A stretch of 64,000 bases of DNA from Streptomyces atratus (GTDB lineage Bacteria > Actinomycetota > Actinomycetes > Streptomycetales > Streptomycetaceae). Location of the stretch: NCBI RefSeq assembly GCF_014648655.1, contig NZ_BMRN01000001.1, positions 550,092 to 614,091 on the forward strand, read 5' to 3'. A program made the translations under genes and the position numbers. The notes beneath the pieces were generated by a model. The model did no database searches. It worked only from the letters and a program-made list of their open reading frames with translations, and was not told the origin of the DNA. The stretch's first letter is position 1. The number at the start of each line of letters is the position of its first letter. Shown here piece after piece: positions 31,986 through 41,000 of the stretch.

Positions 31986-32041
31986 CTGCGACCTCCTCTC
32001 AGGGTTCTATGGGGGGTGAGGGTGGGGTGGTACTGAGCTGA

Positions 32042-33364
32042 TCAGTTCACTCGTAGTGCGTCTGGAGCGGGAGCAGTACTGAGAGCGGCGATCGGGAGTT
32101 CCAGGCGTACTTCGGTGCCCTTGGCCGCCTGGCCCTTTCCGATACGGATGCGGGCGCCGATGGACGCCGCCCGTTCGACCATGCCGACGAGGCCGAAGTG
32201 CCCGGCGTGCCGAAGGTCGTCGAGCGTGGTGCCTGCGGGCAGGCCGCGCCCGTCGTCGTACACGCTGACGCGCAGGACATCGCCCTTCACGCCGACCAGT
32301 ACGACGAGGTAGGTGGGTTGGGCATGGCGGTGGGCGTTCTCCATCGCTTCGGAGGCGACGGTGAGCAGCTGGCGCGCGACCGCCTGCGGGACGTTGGGGA
32401 CCGGTGTCTCGTTGAGAAGGCGGAAAGTGGCCGTGAGCGCGTGACGTCGCGTGAAGTCGTCCGCGCGGGCCTGTAGTTCGCGTACGACGTCCACTCCGCC
32501 GTCCAGCCCGGACTCGCGTCGCAGGTCCGAGAGGAGTTCCCGGGATTCGGCGGCGGCGCGGCGGGCGGCGCGGGCGACCAGTTCGGCCTGGTGTTTGACG
32601 GTGAGCGGGTCCATGCGGTCGGACGAGCCGGCCAGGCCGTCGGCGGCCAGCGCCAGGCCGTGCAGGGTCTTGGCGACCGAATCGTGCATCTCCCGAGCGA
32701 GGCGGGTGCGTTCGCCCTCCACGGCCTCGCTGACCGCGAGACGGGCCCGGGTCTCCGTGAGGGCTTGGCTGGCCGTACCGAAGCGGAGAAGCAGGTTGCG
32801 CAGGGTGACTCCGACGGCGCCCGCGATGATGCAGAAGCCGGGGAGGAGGACCGCCGTGGCATCGGCGGGTTGCAGCTTCGGGTCGGTGTTGTACACGCCG
32901 AGGACGATGACGGTCTGGAGCGCAGCGAACACCGCCGCGCCTCGCCAGCCGGAGACGAGTCCGGCCAGCAGCGGGGTGCACACGGTGACGTACGCGAGGG
33001 TGGACTCGGGGCCGGCGGTGATCAGCAGCAGGGCGCCGAAGAAGGCGTCTATGCCGAGCAGCCAGGGGTGGCGCAGCAGGACGGGACCGAAGCGTTCCCA
33101 GTCGCGGAACAGGACGTACGAGCCCATGAATGTGACGAGGATGGCGGACCCGATCAGCCAGGAGGCCAGGCCCGAGGCGGTGTGGCCGAGTGCGAACGGG
33201 GTGGCGATGGCGATCATGGCGAGCCGGAACCCGAAGACCTGCCGGCACATCGCCTGGAGCGCGTTCAGCTGGATCGCGAACGCCGGGCGCGAACCGGGAT
33301 CGGCTATCGCCTGACGCACCTCTGCGTTCAGTCCACTGTGGATGCTGCCGAGTTGGAACGACAC
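32042..33364 (-). CDS. NarX/DesK-type sensor histidine kinase in the Tad locus
   Basis: A 440-residue kinase with about six N-terminal membrane helices (about 45-190), a HisKA_3 dimerisation domain with phospho-His in TRLAREMHDSVAKTLHGLAL, and a HATPase domain (N-box SEAMENAHRHAQ, G1 VYDDGRGLP, G2 GHFGLVGMVERA). GTG 33364 lies ten bases after GGGAGG. It pairs with the adjacent response regulator. The lack of a large extracellular domain suggests it senses a membrane or internal cue, possibly the state of the pilus machinery. Confidence 0.92.
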   Translation of the reverse strand: MSFQLGSIHSGLNAEVRQAIADPGSRPAFAIQLNALQAMCRQVFGFRLAMIAIATPFALGHTASGLASWLIGSAILVTFMGSYVLFRDWERFGPVLLRHPWLLGIDAFFGALLLITAGPESTLAYVTVCTPLLAGLVSGWRGAAVFAALQTVIVLGVYNTDPKLQPADATAVLLPGFCIIAGAVGVTLRNLLLRFGTASQALTETRARLAVSEAVEGERTRLAREMHDSVAKTLHGLALAADGLAGSSDRMDPLTVKHQAELVARAARRAAAESRELLSDLRRESGLDGGVDVVRELQARADDFTRRHALTATFRLLNETPVPNVPQAVARQLLTVASEAMENAHRHAQPTYLVVLVGVKGDVLRVSVYDDGRGLPAGTTLDDLRHAGHFGLVGMVERAASIGARIRIGKGQAAKGTEVRLELPIAALSTAPAPDALRVN

Positions 33365-33415
33365 GAGCCTGTCACCTCCCTTCGCCTGTCTTGCCCACCG
33401 TCCAACGCGTTCACA

Positions 33416-34318
33416 TCACTGGCCCGTGAGGAAGCCGAAGTCGATGTTGGCTCCATAGACAAAGCCGACCGTCAGCAGTACCAGGGTTCCGGGGAGAAGG
33501 AAGGTGGTGACCGCAAAGGTCGCCTTGGGGACGGCCCGGGCCGCCTTCCGGCGGGCGTTCTGGGCGTCGGTGCGCCGCATGTCGTTGGCGATCTGGATCA
33601 GCGTCTCGACGATCGGCGCACCCAGCTCCTCGCCCTGCTGGAGCGTGGTCACGAACATGGCGACCTGCTCCGAGTCATTGCGCTTGCGCAGCTGCTCGAA
33701 GGCTTCGCGGCGGCTGACACCCATGTCCATCTGGCGCAGGGTGATGCGGAGTTCGTCGGCCCAGGGACCCTCGTACTTCTCGGCGACACGTCCCAGCGCC
33801 TGGCGGAAGCCGAGGCCCGCCGAGACGACGACAGCCAGGACGTCGAGGAAGTCCGGGAGTGTCCGGTCGATGTGGTCGCGCCGGACACGGACCGCCGACC
33901 AGATGCCGACCTCGACCCAGAAGAGGCCGAAGGCGATCAGCAGCAGCGCAAGGAAAATCTGGCCACGCATGAGCATCGTGAAAGCGCCGAGCGCGCCGAG
34001 GCCGCCGTAGACGGCACGGCGTGCGGCGTAGCGGTCGATGGTCAGACCGCCCGGGTTGCCTGCCAGGTCGATCTGGCGGCGCTTCTTGTTGACGGCCTTG
34101 GGCCCCATCATCCGCAGCACCATGGGGGCCCAGCGCATGCCGAGTCGGTCGATGCCGGAGCCGACCGCGCTGGTCCGGGTGGAGCCGACCTCCAGGGCAA
34201 TCGCGAGGTCCCCGGGAAGCTTTACGTCGCGCCGGTACATGCGGATACCGGCGATGGCTCCGTAGACCGCCAGACCCATGACCCCGGCGAGCAGCAGGTC
34301 CATGTACGCCCCGCCCAT
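33416..34318 (-). CDS. tadC: Tad pilus inner-membrane platform protein TadC
   Basis: A 300-residue GspF-domain protein. Membrane helices near the N-terminus (DLLLAGVMGLAVYGAIAG), mid region (about 95-135) and C-terminus (FAVTTFLLPGTLVLLTVGFV) enclose the cytoplasmic GspF domain: RTLPDFLDVLAVVVSAGLGF, EAFEQLRKRNDSEQVAMFV, QQGEELGAPIVETL. Together with TadB it forms the platform on which the TadA ATPase drives pilin assembly. ATG 34318 overlaps the TadB stop (TGATG); ATG 34303 is possible. Confidence 0.9.
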   Translation of the reverse strand: MGGAYMDLLLAGVMGLAVYGAIAGIRMYRRDVKLPGDLAIALEVGSTRTSAVGSGIDRLGMRWAPMVLRMMGPKAVNKKRRQIDLAGNPGGLTIDRYAARRAVYGGLGALGAFTMLMRGQIFLALLLIAFGLFWVEVGIWSAVRVRRDHIDRTLPDFLDVLAVVVSAGLGFRQALGRVAEKYEGPWADELRITLRQMDMGVSRREAFEQLRKRNDSEQVAMFVTTLQQGEELGAPIVETLIQIANDMRRTDAQNARRKAARAVPKATFAVTTFLLPGTLVLLTVGFVYGANIDFGFLTGQ

Positions 34319-35256
34319 CAGACGTCGATCCGGGACATGCGGCGGATCACGATGAATCCGATCGCGTACAAGGCGATGGAGATGACCACCGCGACCTGAC
34401 CGATGAAGGCACCTGTCATGCGGTCGAGTGCGCCGGGCATGACCGCGTTCATCAGGAGCATGGCGCCCAGGCCGAACATCGGGACGGCGTAGGCGGTGAC
34501 GGTGACCTGGGAGAGCTGGGTCTTGACCTCGCGCCGGGTCTCCTTGCGCTCCTCCAAAGTCTCGGTGAGGTTGCGCAGCGAGCTGACGACCGTACCGCCG
34601 GCCCGGTTGGACAGGACGAGGGTCGTGACGAGAACGACGAGTTCACGGGACGGCAGCCGGTCAGTCAGTTCACTCATCGCGTCTTCGAGGGGTTCGCCGA
34701 CGGCGAGGCGTCGGGAAACCCGGGCCAGTTCCTCGCCCGCCGGGTCCTCCATCTCGTCGGCCGCCATGCTGATGGACGTACGCAGCGCGAGGCCGGCTTG
34801 GGTGGCGTTGGCGAGGATACGGGCGAGCTCGGGCAGCTGGTTGATGAAGCGCTCGGTGCGTTTGGTCCGCTGCCAGTTCAGGAAGGCGTTGGTGCCCCAG
34901 AGACCGATGAGGGCGGCGACCGGGCCGAAGAAGCTGGCGAGCAGGGACGAGGCGATCATCCAGAGGGCGGCCATGGCGGCAAGCGCGTAGACGAAGAACT
35001 CGCCCGGTGTGATGTCGAGGCCGGTGGCGGCCAGCTTCAGTTCGAGTTTGCGGCCCAGGCCAGTCTTGCGCAGCCTGCTGTCGAGCCCTCGGAAGCGGCG
35101 GCGGCGCCCGGTTTCCGGGATGTGGCCGGTGTGCGAAAGGCGGTCCACCAGGGCGTCCCGGTCGGCCTTGCCTCCGGAGTAGGCGTGCAGGCCGGCGACG
35201 CCCGTGACGCCGGCGAGCAGCGTGACGCCGATCGTGAGAAGGGGGAGATTCGTCAT
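34318..35256 (-). CDS. tadB: Tad pilus inner-membrane platform protein TadB
   Basis: A 312-residue GspF-domain protein. Membrane helix at residues 5-24, a helix pair around 90-125, and C-terminal helices (AYAVPMFGLGAMLLMNAVMP, VAVVISIALYAIGFIVI). The GspF domain shows FINQLPELARILANATQAGL, LEDAMSELTDRLPSRELVVL and SNRAGGTVVSSLRNLTETL. It pairs with TadC. ATG 35256 is eleven bases downstream of the TadA stop, so the genes were once translated together. Confidence 0.9.
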   Translation of the reverse strand: MTNLPLLTIGVTLLAGVTGVAGLHAYSGGKADRDALVDRLSHTGHIPETGRRRRFRGLDSRLRKTGLGRKLELKLAATGLDITPGEFFVYALAAMAALWMIASSLLASFFGPVAALIGLWGTNAFLNWQRTKRTERFINQLPELARILANATQAGLALRTSISMAADEMEDPAGEELARVSRRLAVGEPLEDAMSELTDRLPSRELVVLVTTLVLSNRAGGTVVSSLRNLTETLEERKETRREVKTQLSQVTVTAYAVPMFGLGAMLLMNAVMPGALDRMTGAFIGQVAVVISIALYAIGFIVIRRMSRIDV

Positions 35257-35266
35257 GGCACGGTAC

Positions 35267-36566
35267 CTAGTTGGCCTCTCGGGTGGCGAGCTGTTCGGCG
35301 GATTCGGCGACCCCGAAGGCCTGCGGGATGGGCTGGCTGGCCATGTAGAGACGCTCGGCAATCTTGCGCGGGAGCGGGAGGTAGTTGAACTCGCCGTTGA
35401 TCCGCCCCTCGGCGTCCATCGGCTGGGCGTCGAACCGGGCGACGGTCACGATGCGGTAGGGATCGCGGCCGTGCGAGTCGAGGACGGCGATCTCGGTGAT
35501 CTTGCGGGAGCCGTCGGCGTGCCGGGTGAGCTGGACGATGACGTCGACCGCGCTGTTGATCTGGTCGTGCAGTGCTTCGAACGGGATCTTGATCTCTGAC
35601 ATCGAGGCCAGAGTCTGCAGACGCATGAGCGCGTCCTCGGCGTTGTTGGCGTGGACGGTGGCGAGCGAGCCGTCGTGACCGGTCGACATCGCCTGGAGCA
35701 TGTCGAGCGATTCACCACCACGGGGAGTTGCGGACCAGGTCACGGATGGTGATCTGGCCCTTCCCCTCCACGTTCGCCGGGCGGGACTCCAACCGGATCA
35801 CATGGCTCTGCTGGAGCTGGAGCTCGGCGGAGTCCTCGATGGTGACGATGCGCTCGCTGTCCGGGATGAGGCCGGAAAGCGCGTTGAGGAGCGTCGTCTT
35901 CCCGGTACCGGTGGCGCCGGAGACGATGACGTTGAGCTTGGCCTGGACGAGGCCGGCGAGCAGGATCAGCATCTGCTCGTCGAGCGACCCGACGTTGATC
36001 ATCTCCTGGAGCGTGAAGGCCCTCGGGAACCGTCGGATGGTGAGCGTCGCACCGCTCAGCGACAGCGGCGGGATGATCACGTTGACACGCTCACCACTGG
36101 GTAGACGCGCGTCAACCATGGGGTTCGACTCGTCGACTCGGCGGTTGACGGTCGACACGATGCGCTCGATGGTCTGCATCAGCTGCTCGTGCGAACTGAA
36201 ACGCATCGGGAGCTGTTCGACCTTGCCGCTGCGCTCGACGAAGATCTGGTCCGGTCCGTTCACCATGATTTCGGTGATGGACGCATCTTCGAGGAGTGGT
36301 TCCAGAATGCCGAGACCGAGGGCCTCGTCGACCACCCGACGGATCAACTGGGTGCGTTCGACAGTCGAGAGGACCGGTCCCTCACGACTGATGATGTGGC
36401 TGAGCACGCGCTCCAGCCGGGCCCGCCGGTCTGCGGCGGCGAGCGAGGACATCTCCGCCAGGTCGATCTCTTCGAGCAGCTTGGCGCGGTAGGTGGCCAC
36501 CATGTGGCTGTCCTCCCGCCCCCCGCCGCTCTTCTCGGGGGCGGTCATGCGTGCCCGCAGACTCAT
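35267..36566 (-). pseudogene. tadA: Tad secretion ATPase TadA/CpaF, broken by about 38-nt deletion
   Basis: The first part (from ATG 36566, after GAGGAG) has the CpaF N-domain, Walker A VSGATGTGKTTLLNAL and the Asp box IVTIEDSAELQLQQ, then runs through GKGQITIRDLVRNS and hits TGA at 35712. The rest, in another frame from about 35735, continues RGGESLDMLQAMSTGHDGSL with the His box HANNAEDALMRLQTLASM to TAG 35267. Family members have about 13 residues (LRMRPDRIIVGEV-like, containing Walker B) between these parts. Here only one base lies between AACTCC and CGTGGTGGT, so about 38 nt are missing. The two fragments cannot form a normal ATPase unless this is an assembly error. Confidence 0.88.
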
Positions 36567-36635
36567 TGCGTAACTCCTCGTTCCCACTTGCTTGTTGATC
36601 CGCCGGTGAGGCAGCGGTGCCGTGCTCCGCGGCGG

Positions 36636-37028
36636 TCAGGTGCGGGGCATCGTGGAGCTTCGTTCGGCCGTGCTCCAGATGTTGATGCCCGGAAGGATGT
36701 CGGGCACTTCGACGTGGGCGGTGCAGGTGACTTCGTCGAGGGAGGAAGACTCGTTGTCGATGTCGGCCCGTTCGGCGGTCCAGCCACTCATCGCGTCCTT
36801 GCCCGCCTGCTCGTCGCAGTCGCCCGACGACATGCTGGCCATGCGGGCTGCCGCGCGGGCCCCGGTCCCTGCCTGGTTGGCGGCGTACGCGGCTAGGCCC
36901 GCCTGGATCGCGAGGAGACCGACCAGGAGCAGCAGGGGGATGAAGCCCAGGTACTCGATGGCGACCTGGCCGCGGTCGCGGCGGGTGGCGTCGGCTGTCC
37001 CGCCTGGTGTGTGCGTGCGCATGCTCAT
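36636..37028 (-). CDS. TadE-like pseudopilin
   Basis: A 130-residue protein with a short leader and the processing motif RGQVAIEYLG, a hydrophobic helix (FIPLLLLVGLLAIQAGLAAY) and a soluble domain (AANQAGTGARAAARMASMSS; Cys residues in SGDCDEQ and VTCTAHV). It is a minor pilin of the TadE family, processed by the prepilin peptidase and needed for pilus assembly. ATG 37028 is three bases after the stop of the other TadE gene. Confidence 0.87.
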   Translation of the reverse strand: MSMRTHTPGGTADATRRDRGQVAIEYLGFIPLLLLVGLLAIQAGLAAYAANQAGTGARAAARMASMSSGDCDEQAGKDAMSGWTAERADIDNESSSLDEVTCTAHVEVPDILPGINIWSTAERSSTMPRT

Positions 37029-37031
37029 CGC

Positions 37032-37505
37032 TCAGCCCTCCAGCGGGAACGCCGCGTTGCCGGTGACCGGGTACTTCCAGTTGAGGATGCCGGGCACCAG
37101 GACCGGCACCTGCAGCTTGACCTCGGCCGTGTACATGCCGGACTTGGAACGGCACTTCGTCTGCTTCATCGACTTCCGCCAGGCCTTCGGCAGGTGCTCC
37201 TTGGCCGCGTGCCGGCATTCCTGCACCCGCAGGCCCTCCGTGATGGCCCCCTGGTGCGCCGCCTTGTCCGCCGCGTTCCCCGCCAGGGAGAACGTGTAGC
37301 CGATCAGCGCGCACTGCCAGAGCGCGATCATCAGCAGGATGATCAGCGGTGTGACACCCAGGAATTCGATCGCGGTCTGGCCGCGGTCGCGCTTGCGGCC
37401 GAGCAGGCGGCCGTACATCCGGTCACGCGTCAGGCCCCGCGCCGGGGACGGATCACCGTAACGCCTTCCCCGTATCTCCGTGTCTGTCGTCTCGGTAACT
37501 GCCAT
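37032..37505 (-). CDS. TadE-like pseudopilin
   Basis: A 157-residue TadE protein. A basic 40-residue leader (YGRLLGRKRD) precedes RGQTAIEFLG and a helix (VTPLIILLMIALWQCALIGY), then FSLAGNAADKAAHQGAITEG and a soluble domain with two Cys (VQECRH, TKCRSK). The long leader is unusual for a TadE protein. It follows CpaE by a few bases and overlaps in role with the second TadE copy. Confidence 0.87.
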   Translation of the reverse strand: MAVTETTDTEIRGRRYGDPSPARGLTRDRMYGRLLGRKRDRGQTAIEFLGVTPLIILLMIALWQCALIGYTFSLAGNAADKAAHQGAITEGLRVQECRHAAKEHLPKAWRKSMKQTKCRSKSGMYTAEVKLQVPVLVPGILNWKYPVTGNAAFPLEG

Positions 37506-37508
37506 TGG

Positions 37509-38825
37509 TCAACTTGCCCCCTTGGTCGTCGCCCGGTTCCGGGCGTCGCCGTCGCGTCGGCCGACGCGTGGGCGCCCGATCGAGCCTCGGTCGTTCTTGA
37601 ACATTCCGCCGGCCTTCGCACCGCTCTTCGCGGCGCTCTTCTCCGCCTTGTCAGGAACCTTCACGATGCCCACCTCGCCCGCAAGGGCCCAGAGGGCCTG
37701 TTTGACGGTGCTCTTGGAATCGAGTTCGTGCAGCCGGCCCGCGTCGACGACGCTCTGGAGTTCCTTGAAGTTCGCGGGAACGGCTGTGTTCGCCGTCCGG
37801 GTCCCGGTGATCTTCTCGATCAGCTGCGGCTGGATCTCGGTGTTGCGGATGAACCGGTTGACGACGGTGACCGTTTCCTCCGCCTTGCGGATCTGGAGCC
37901 GCTCCCACATGCGTACGAGGCGCTTGGCACCGCGCACCGCGATCACATCCGGTGTGGTGACCAGCAGCGCCGTGTCGGCCATCTCGATGGCCGCGGCGCT
38001 CGCTCCCTGCAGCTGACTGCCGCAGTCGATGACCACGACCTCATAGCGCGAACGCAAGGCGCTGACGATCTGCCGGGCCGACCGGTCGCTGACCTCCTCG
38101 GCGCTCTCGCCCTCACCGGGTGCCAGGAGCAGCGAGAGGCCGGAGCCGTGGGTGAACACGGCATCGGACAGGACACGCGGCGAGATGTCGGTAATGGTCG
38201 ACAGGTCGACGATGGAGCGCCGGAACTGCACATCGAGGTACGAGCCGATGTCGCCGGCCTGGAGGTCCATGTCGACCAGGGCGACGGTACGTCCGGACGC
38301 CTGCGCCGCCAGGGCGAGTTGTACGGCTGTGACGGTGGCGCCGACGCCGCCCTTGGCGCCGCTGACCGTGATGACGGTACCGCCGGGGCCGGTGAAGACA
38401 TCGGCCCCGGTGCTCAGGTGACGGCGGACGCCGACGGACCACTGGGCGGCGGACTGGATCCGGTTGGCCAGTTCCTCGTAGCTCAGGGGCAGGGTGATGA
38501 CACCTCGCGCCCCCGACTCCATTGCGGACGCGAACAGGCCGGGGGTGACGTCGGCGGTGATCAGCACGACCCCGATGGCGGGGAAGCGCAGGGAGACCTC
38601 CCGGATCAGTTCCAGCGCGGGCACCGGACCGATCCGCTCGTGGACCAGCACGACCTCGGGCAGTTCGTCGAGCGATTCGCCCGCGAGCCGGGCGAGGGTG
38701 TCGATGAGCTGGGTCGAGTCGGTGACCGGAGCGGCCGGTTCCGCGTCGGGGAGCTGGCTGAGCAGGGTGGTGACGGATCTGGCCGCGTCGACGTCACCGA
38801 CGGCCGGGAGGATCCTGGTGGTCAT
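37509..38825 (-). CDS. CpaE/TadZ-type localisation ATPase
   Basis: A 438-residue protein: an N-terminal receiver-like domain without the phospho-Asp (about 10-130, VVLVHERIGPVPALELIREV) and a ParA/MinD-type ATPase domain (about 145-400). The deviant Walker A is SGAKGGVGATVTAV, with ALVDMDLQAGDIGS and VVIDCGSQLQGAS as switch and Walker B regions, and VVNRF later. CpaE positions the Tad machine at a cell site. The C-terminal tail is Lys/Arg-rich. ATG 38825 is eight bases from the CpaB stop. Confidence 0.9.
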   Translation of the reverse strand: MTTRILPAVGDVDAARSVTTLLSQLPDAEPAAPVTDSTQLIDTLARLAGESLDELPEVVLVHERIGPVPALELIREVSLRFPAIGVVLITADVTPGLFASAMESGARGVITLPLSYEELANRIQSAAQWSVGVRRHLSTGADVFTGPGGTVITVSGAKGGVGATVTAVQLALAAQASGRTVALVDMDLQAGDIGSYLDVQFRRSIVDLSTITDISPRVLSDAVFTHGSGLSLLLAPGEGESAEEVSDRSARQIVSALRSRYEVVVIDCGSQLQGASAAAIEMADTALLVTTPDVIAVRGAKRLVRMWERLQIRKAEETVTVVNRFIRNTEIQPQLIEKITGTRTANTAVPANFKELQSVVDAGRLHELDSKSTVKQALWALAGEVGIVKVPDKAEKSAAKSGAKAGGMFKNDRGSIGRPRVGRRDGDARNRATTKGAS

Positions 38826-38832
38826 GCGATCC

Positions 38833-39540
38833 TCACTTGTCCTTGTCGATCGTGTAGGTGCGGTCGCCCGGGCGGATGGTGCTGTCGCTGCCGGAGGCCA
38901 GGAGCGCGAGGCGTACGTGCTCCGCGAAGGACTCGGCGTAGGCGATGCGCTGGGTGTCGAGCGTGTTGAGCGCGAAGGTGATCGGGACGGCCTCGGTGCC
39001 CATGTTGGACTTGCCGTCGCGGTTCGGCTCCAGGGCGGTCAGCTTGCCGACGTCCAGCACCTTGGCGTTGGAGACGATGACCTTGGACTGGGAGGGGTCG
39101 CCGTCGCGCTCACCGGCGAAGGTGGCGTAGATGTTGACCGTGGCACCGGGGGTGATCTTGCCCGCGACGCCGGTCGCGGCGTCGATCATGATGGCGATCT
39201 CCTGCTCCCCGGGCTGCAGTTCGGGGCGCTTCTGCATCATGTCGGACTGGAGCAGCGAGCCCTTGCGCAGCTGGGTGACGGCGATCTTGCCGTTCACCTC
39301 GGAGAGGTCGGTCACCGCGTTGGTGGAGAGCCAGCGCTTCGGCATCGAGATCTTCTCGAACTGACCGGACGACAGGGCGGTATAGGGCGCTACGTCGGAC
39401 TTCAGCTGATAGGCCGAGACCTCGGGGCCGACCTTGGTGTTGACGTCGCTGATCACCGAGAGCACGCCGGCGAAGGCGCCGAAGGCGCACAGAACCGACA
39501 AAAGCAGGAGTATCACGCCGCGGCGCTGGCGGGAGTTCAT
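38833..39540 (-). CDS. CpaB/RcpC-type SAF-domain protein
   Basis: A 235-residue protein with one N-terminal membrane helix (ILLLLSVLCAFGAFAGVLSV), an SAF domain (VAPYTALSSGQFEKISMPKR, LRKGSLLQSDMMQK) and a second beta domain (QEIAIMIDAATGVAGKITPG, VNIYATFAGERDG). CpaB/RcpC proteins are periplasmic or cell-wall components of Tad systems that help organise the pore. ATG 39540 begins MNSRQRRGV. It is followed eight bases later by CpaE. Confidence 0.9.
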   Translation of the reverse strand: MNSRQRRGVILLLLSVLCAFGAFAGVLSVISDVNTKVGPEVSAYQLKSDVAPYTALSSGQFEKISMPKRWLSTNAVTDLSEVNGKIAVTQLRKGSLLQSDMMQKRPELQPGEQEIAIMIDAATGVAGKITPGATVNIYATFAGERDGDPSQSKVIVSNAKVLDVGKLTALEPNRDGKSNMGTEAVPITFALNTLDTQRIAYAESFAEHVRLALLASGSDSTIRPGDRTYTIDKDK

Positions 39541-39615
39541 GGGCCGGACAACCTCGTTCGAATCGGATGCGTGGGGCAGCGGACAGGAGGGCGTCTACGG
39601 AGGAAAGCGGAAGCG

Positions 39616-40500
39616 CTAGGACTGCGGTGGTGCGGGCGCTCCCTGGCTGAGGACACCGGCGGAGTGCATTCGGCTCTCGGCTGCGGGTAGCGGGGAGGAG
39701 CAGAACCCGCAGCGGTCACCGATGAGGTCCATTCCGCACCAGTGGCAGTTCTCGCGACGTACGGAGGACACCAGCTGGTACAGGATGGAGATGTCTGGAA
39801 GATAGGCGGCGAATTCAACCAGTTTTCCGGTTCCCCACCATGCCGGGGAATCCGAAGGAAGCGCGGCCTCGTGAATGGACTGGACCTGCCACGCGGGTGC
39901 CAGGGTCTGCTTCACCCACTCGGACTGCGACTGCCCTTTGGCGATCATCAGATGTGTGGCGAATTCCGGGCCGGTCGGTGGGTCCGCCTTCGGGCCGACC
40001 TTGACGAGCTGCGGTTCCGGCCCCGCGACCACGGCGAACTGGGAGCCCGGCACCCACGACTTGGCGTGCGTCCTGAGGTCGACCGGGACCCGGTCGAACT
40101 TGGTGACGGAGTTCAGCAGGGCGCCCGCGTGGATGTAGTGGGACAACAGCCGGGCGGCGGAGGCGACCACTCCCGGGCTGAAGTCACAGATGGACAACTG
40201 GCGGAGCTGCCTTACGAGTACGGCGACGCCCAAGGGGGGGAGGTCCACCTTGAGCAGAGCGATGCGGTCGCTCTCCAGCACGGACCGTACGGAGTAGAGC
40301 CGGCGTTCGTGGGCGGGCGCGATGCCGGTCGGGTAGACGGCGACGACGTAGCCGTGCTGTTCGAGCAGCACGTGCATGTCACCGATGGCCATCTCCAACG
40401 CCTGGGCGTCGGGAGCCTGCAGCAGGGCCGCTGTCGGCGTCTGCTGGTCGGTCGGAGGTAGTACCAAATCAGCACTGGTCACTGCTATTGCGGTCGGCAC
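39616..40500 (-). CDS. Zinc-ribbon protein heading the Tad operon, unknown function
   Basis: A 294-residue soluble protein. GTG 40500 follows ACGGGGAA and is preferred to the TTG at 40527. The main body has AMEIAIGDMHVLLEQHGY-type helix (as MAIGDMHVLLEQHGYVVAVY), ADFS-type strands and FDRVPVDLRTHAKSW. The C-terminus carries two Cys pairs (ENCHWCGMDLIGDRCGFCSS), a zinc ribbon. I do not recognise the family. It is the first gene before CpaB and CpaE in the same direction, which suggests a cytoplasmic role in Tad assembly or its control. Confidence 0.75.
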   Translation of the reverse strand: MPTAIAVTSADLVLPPTDQQTPTAALLQAPDAQALEMAIGDMHVLLEQHGYVVAVYPTGIAPAHERRLYSVRSVLESDRIALLKVDLPPLGVAVLVRQLRQLSICDFSPGVVASAARLLSHYIHAGALLNSVTKFDRVPVDLRTHAKSWVPGSQFAVVAGPEPQLVKVGPKADPPTGPEFATHLMIAKGQSQSEWVKQTLAPAWQVQSIHEAALPSDSPAWWGTGKLVEFAAYLPDISILYQLVSSVRRENCHWCGMDLIGDRCGFCSSPLPAAESRMHSAGVLSQGAPAPPQS

Positions 40501-40868
40501 GCTGTTCCCCGTTTCGGCTCCGGCCAAACGACGGTCATGACGTCGGCCGCAATCGCTCCTGCTCCGCGGTTCTGCCTCAGCACTTTATCCACGTCCTACC
40601 TGGCAGAGAACACTTTTCGGAGGCCAGTACGACAACCTGTGCGGGTCGCCTGCACAACATCTCCATGCTAAATCGGATCAAATCGAAAATCGTTAACTCC
40701 TGTACCACTGCGGAGTGTTACGAATCCACCTTCCGATTACCTGTCGTCGAAGATTCATCTCCGCACGTCAGGCCGGATGCGGAACCTGCCGCACAGGGCT
40801 CCAGTGGGGCCGGATCGTCACTGTCCGAGCATCTGGGCCACGTCACCCGCACGAGGGGCACGCGAGCT

Positions 40869-40889
40869 CAACAAATCGTCAATTTGTTG
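40869..40889. repeat. Perfect AT-rich inverted repeat
   Basis: CAACAAAT (40869-40876), five bases, ATTTGTTG (40882-40889). It stands out in GC-rich DNA, lies between the divergent Tad operon and chitinase promoters, and is a likely operator. The rest of 40528-41000 has an AT-rich stretch (40671-40700, with AATCG repeats) that may contain the Tad promoter. Confidence 0.55.
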
Positions 40890-41000
40890 GGGAGCCACGG
40901 CCGTTGCGGAACCTCTGAACGGCCGTTCGGGGGTGGCTGACGGGGCGGCCACGGAGTACCCCGGCAGGCACAGCGCGCACAGCCGGCATCGCCAGAGGTC

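Noticed and set aside
35712..36566. Programmed frameshift in tadA
   Set aside because: A frameshift alone would not restore the missing Walker B residues; about 38 nt are absent relative to the family pattern.
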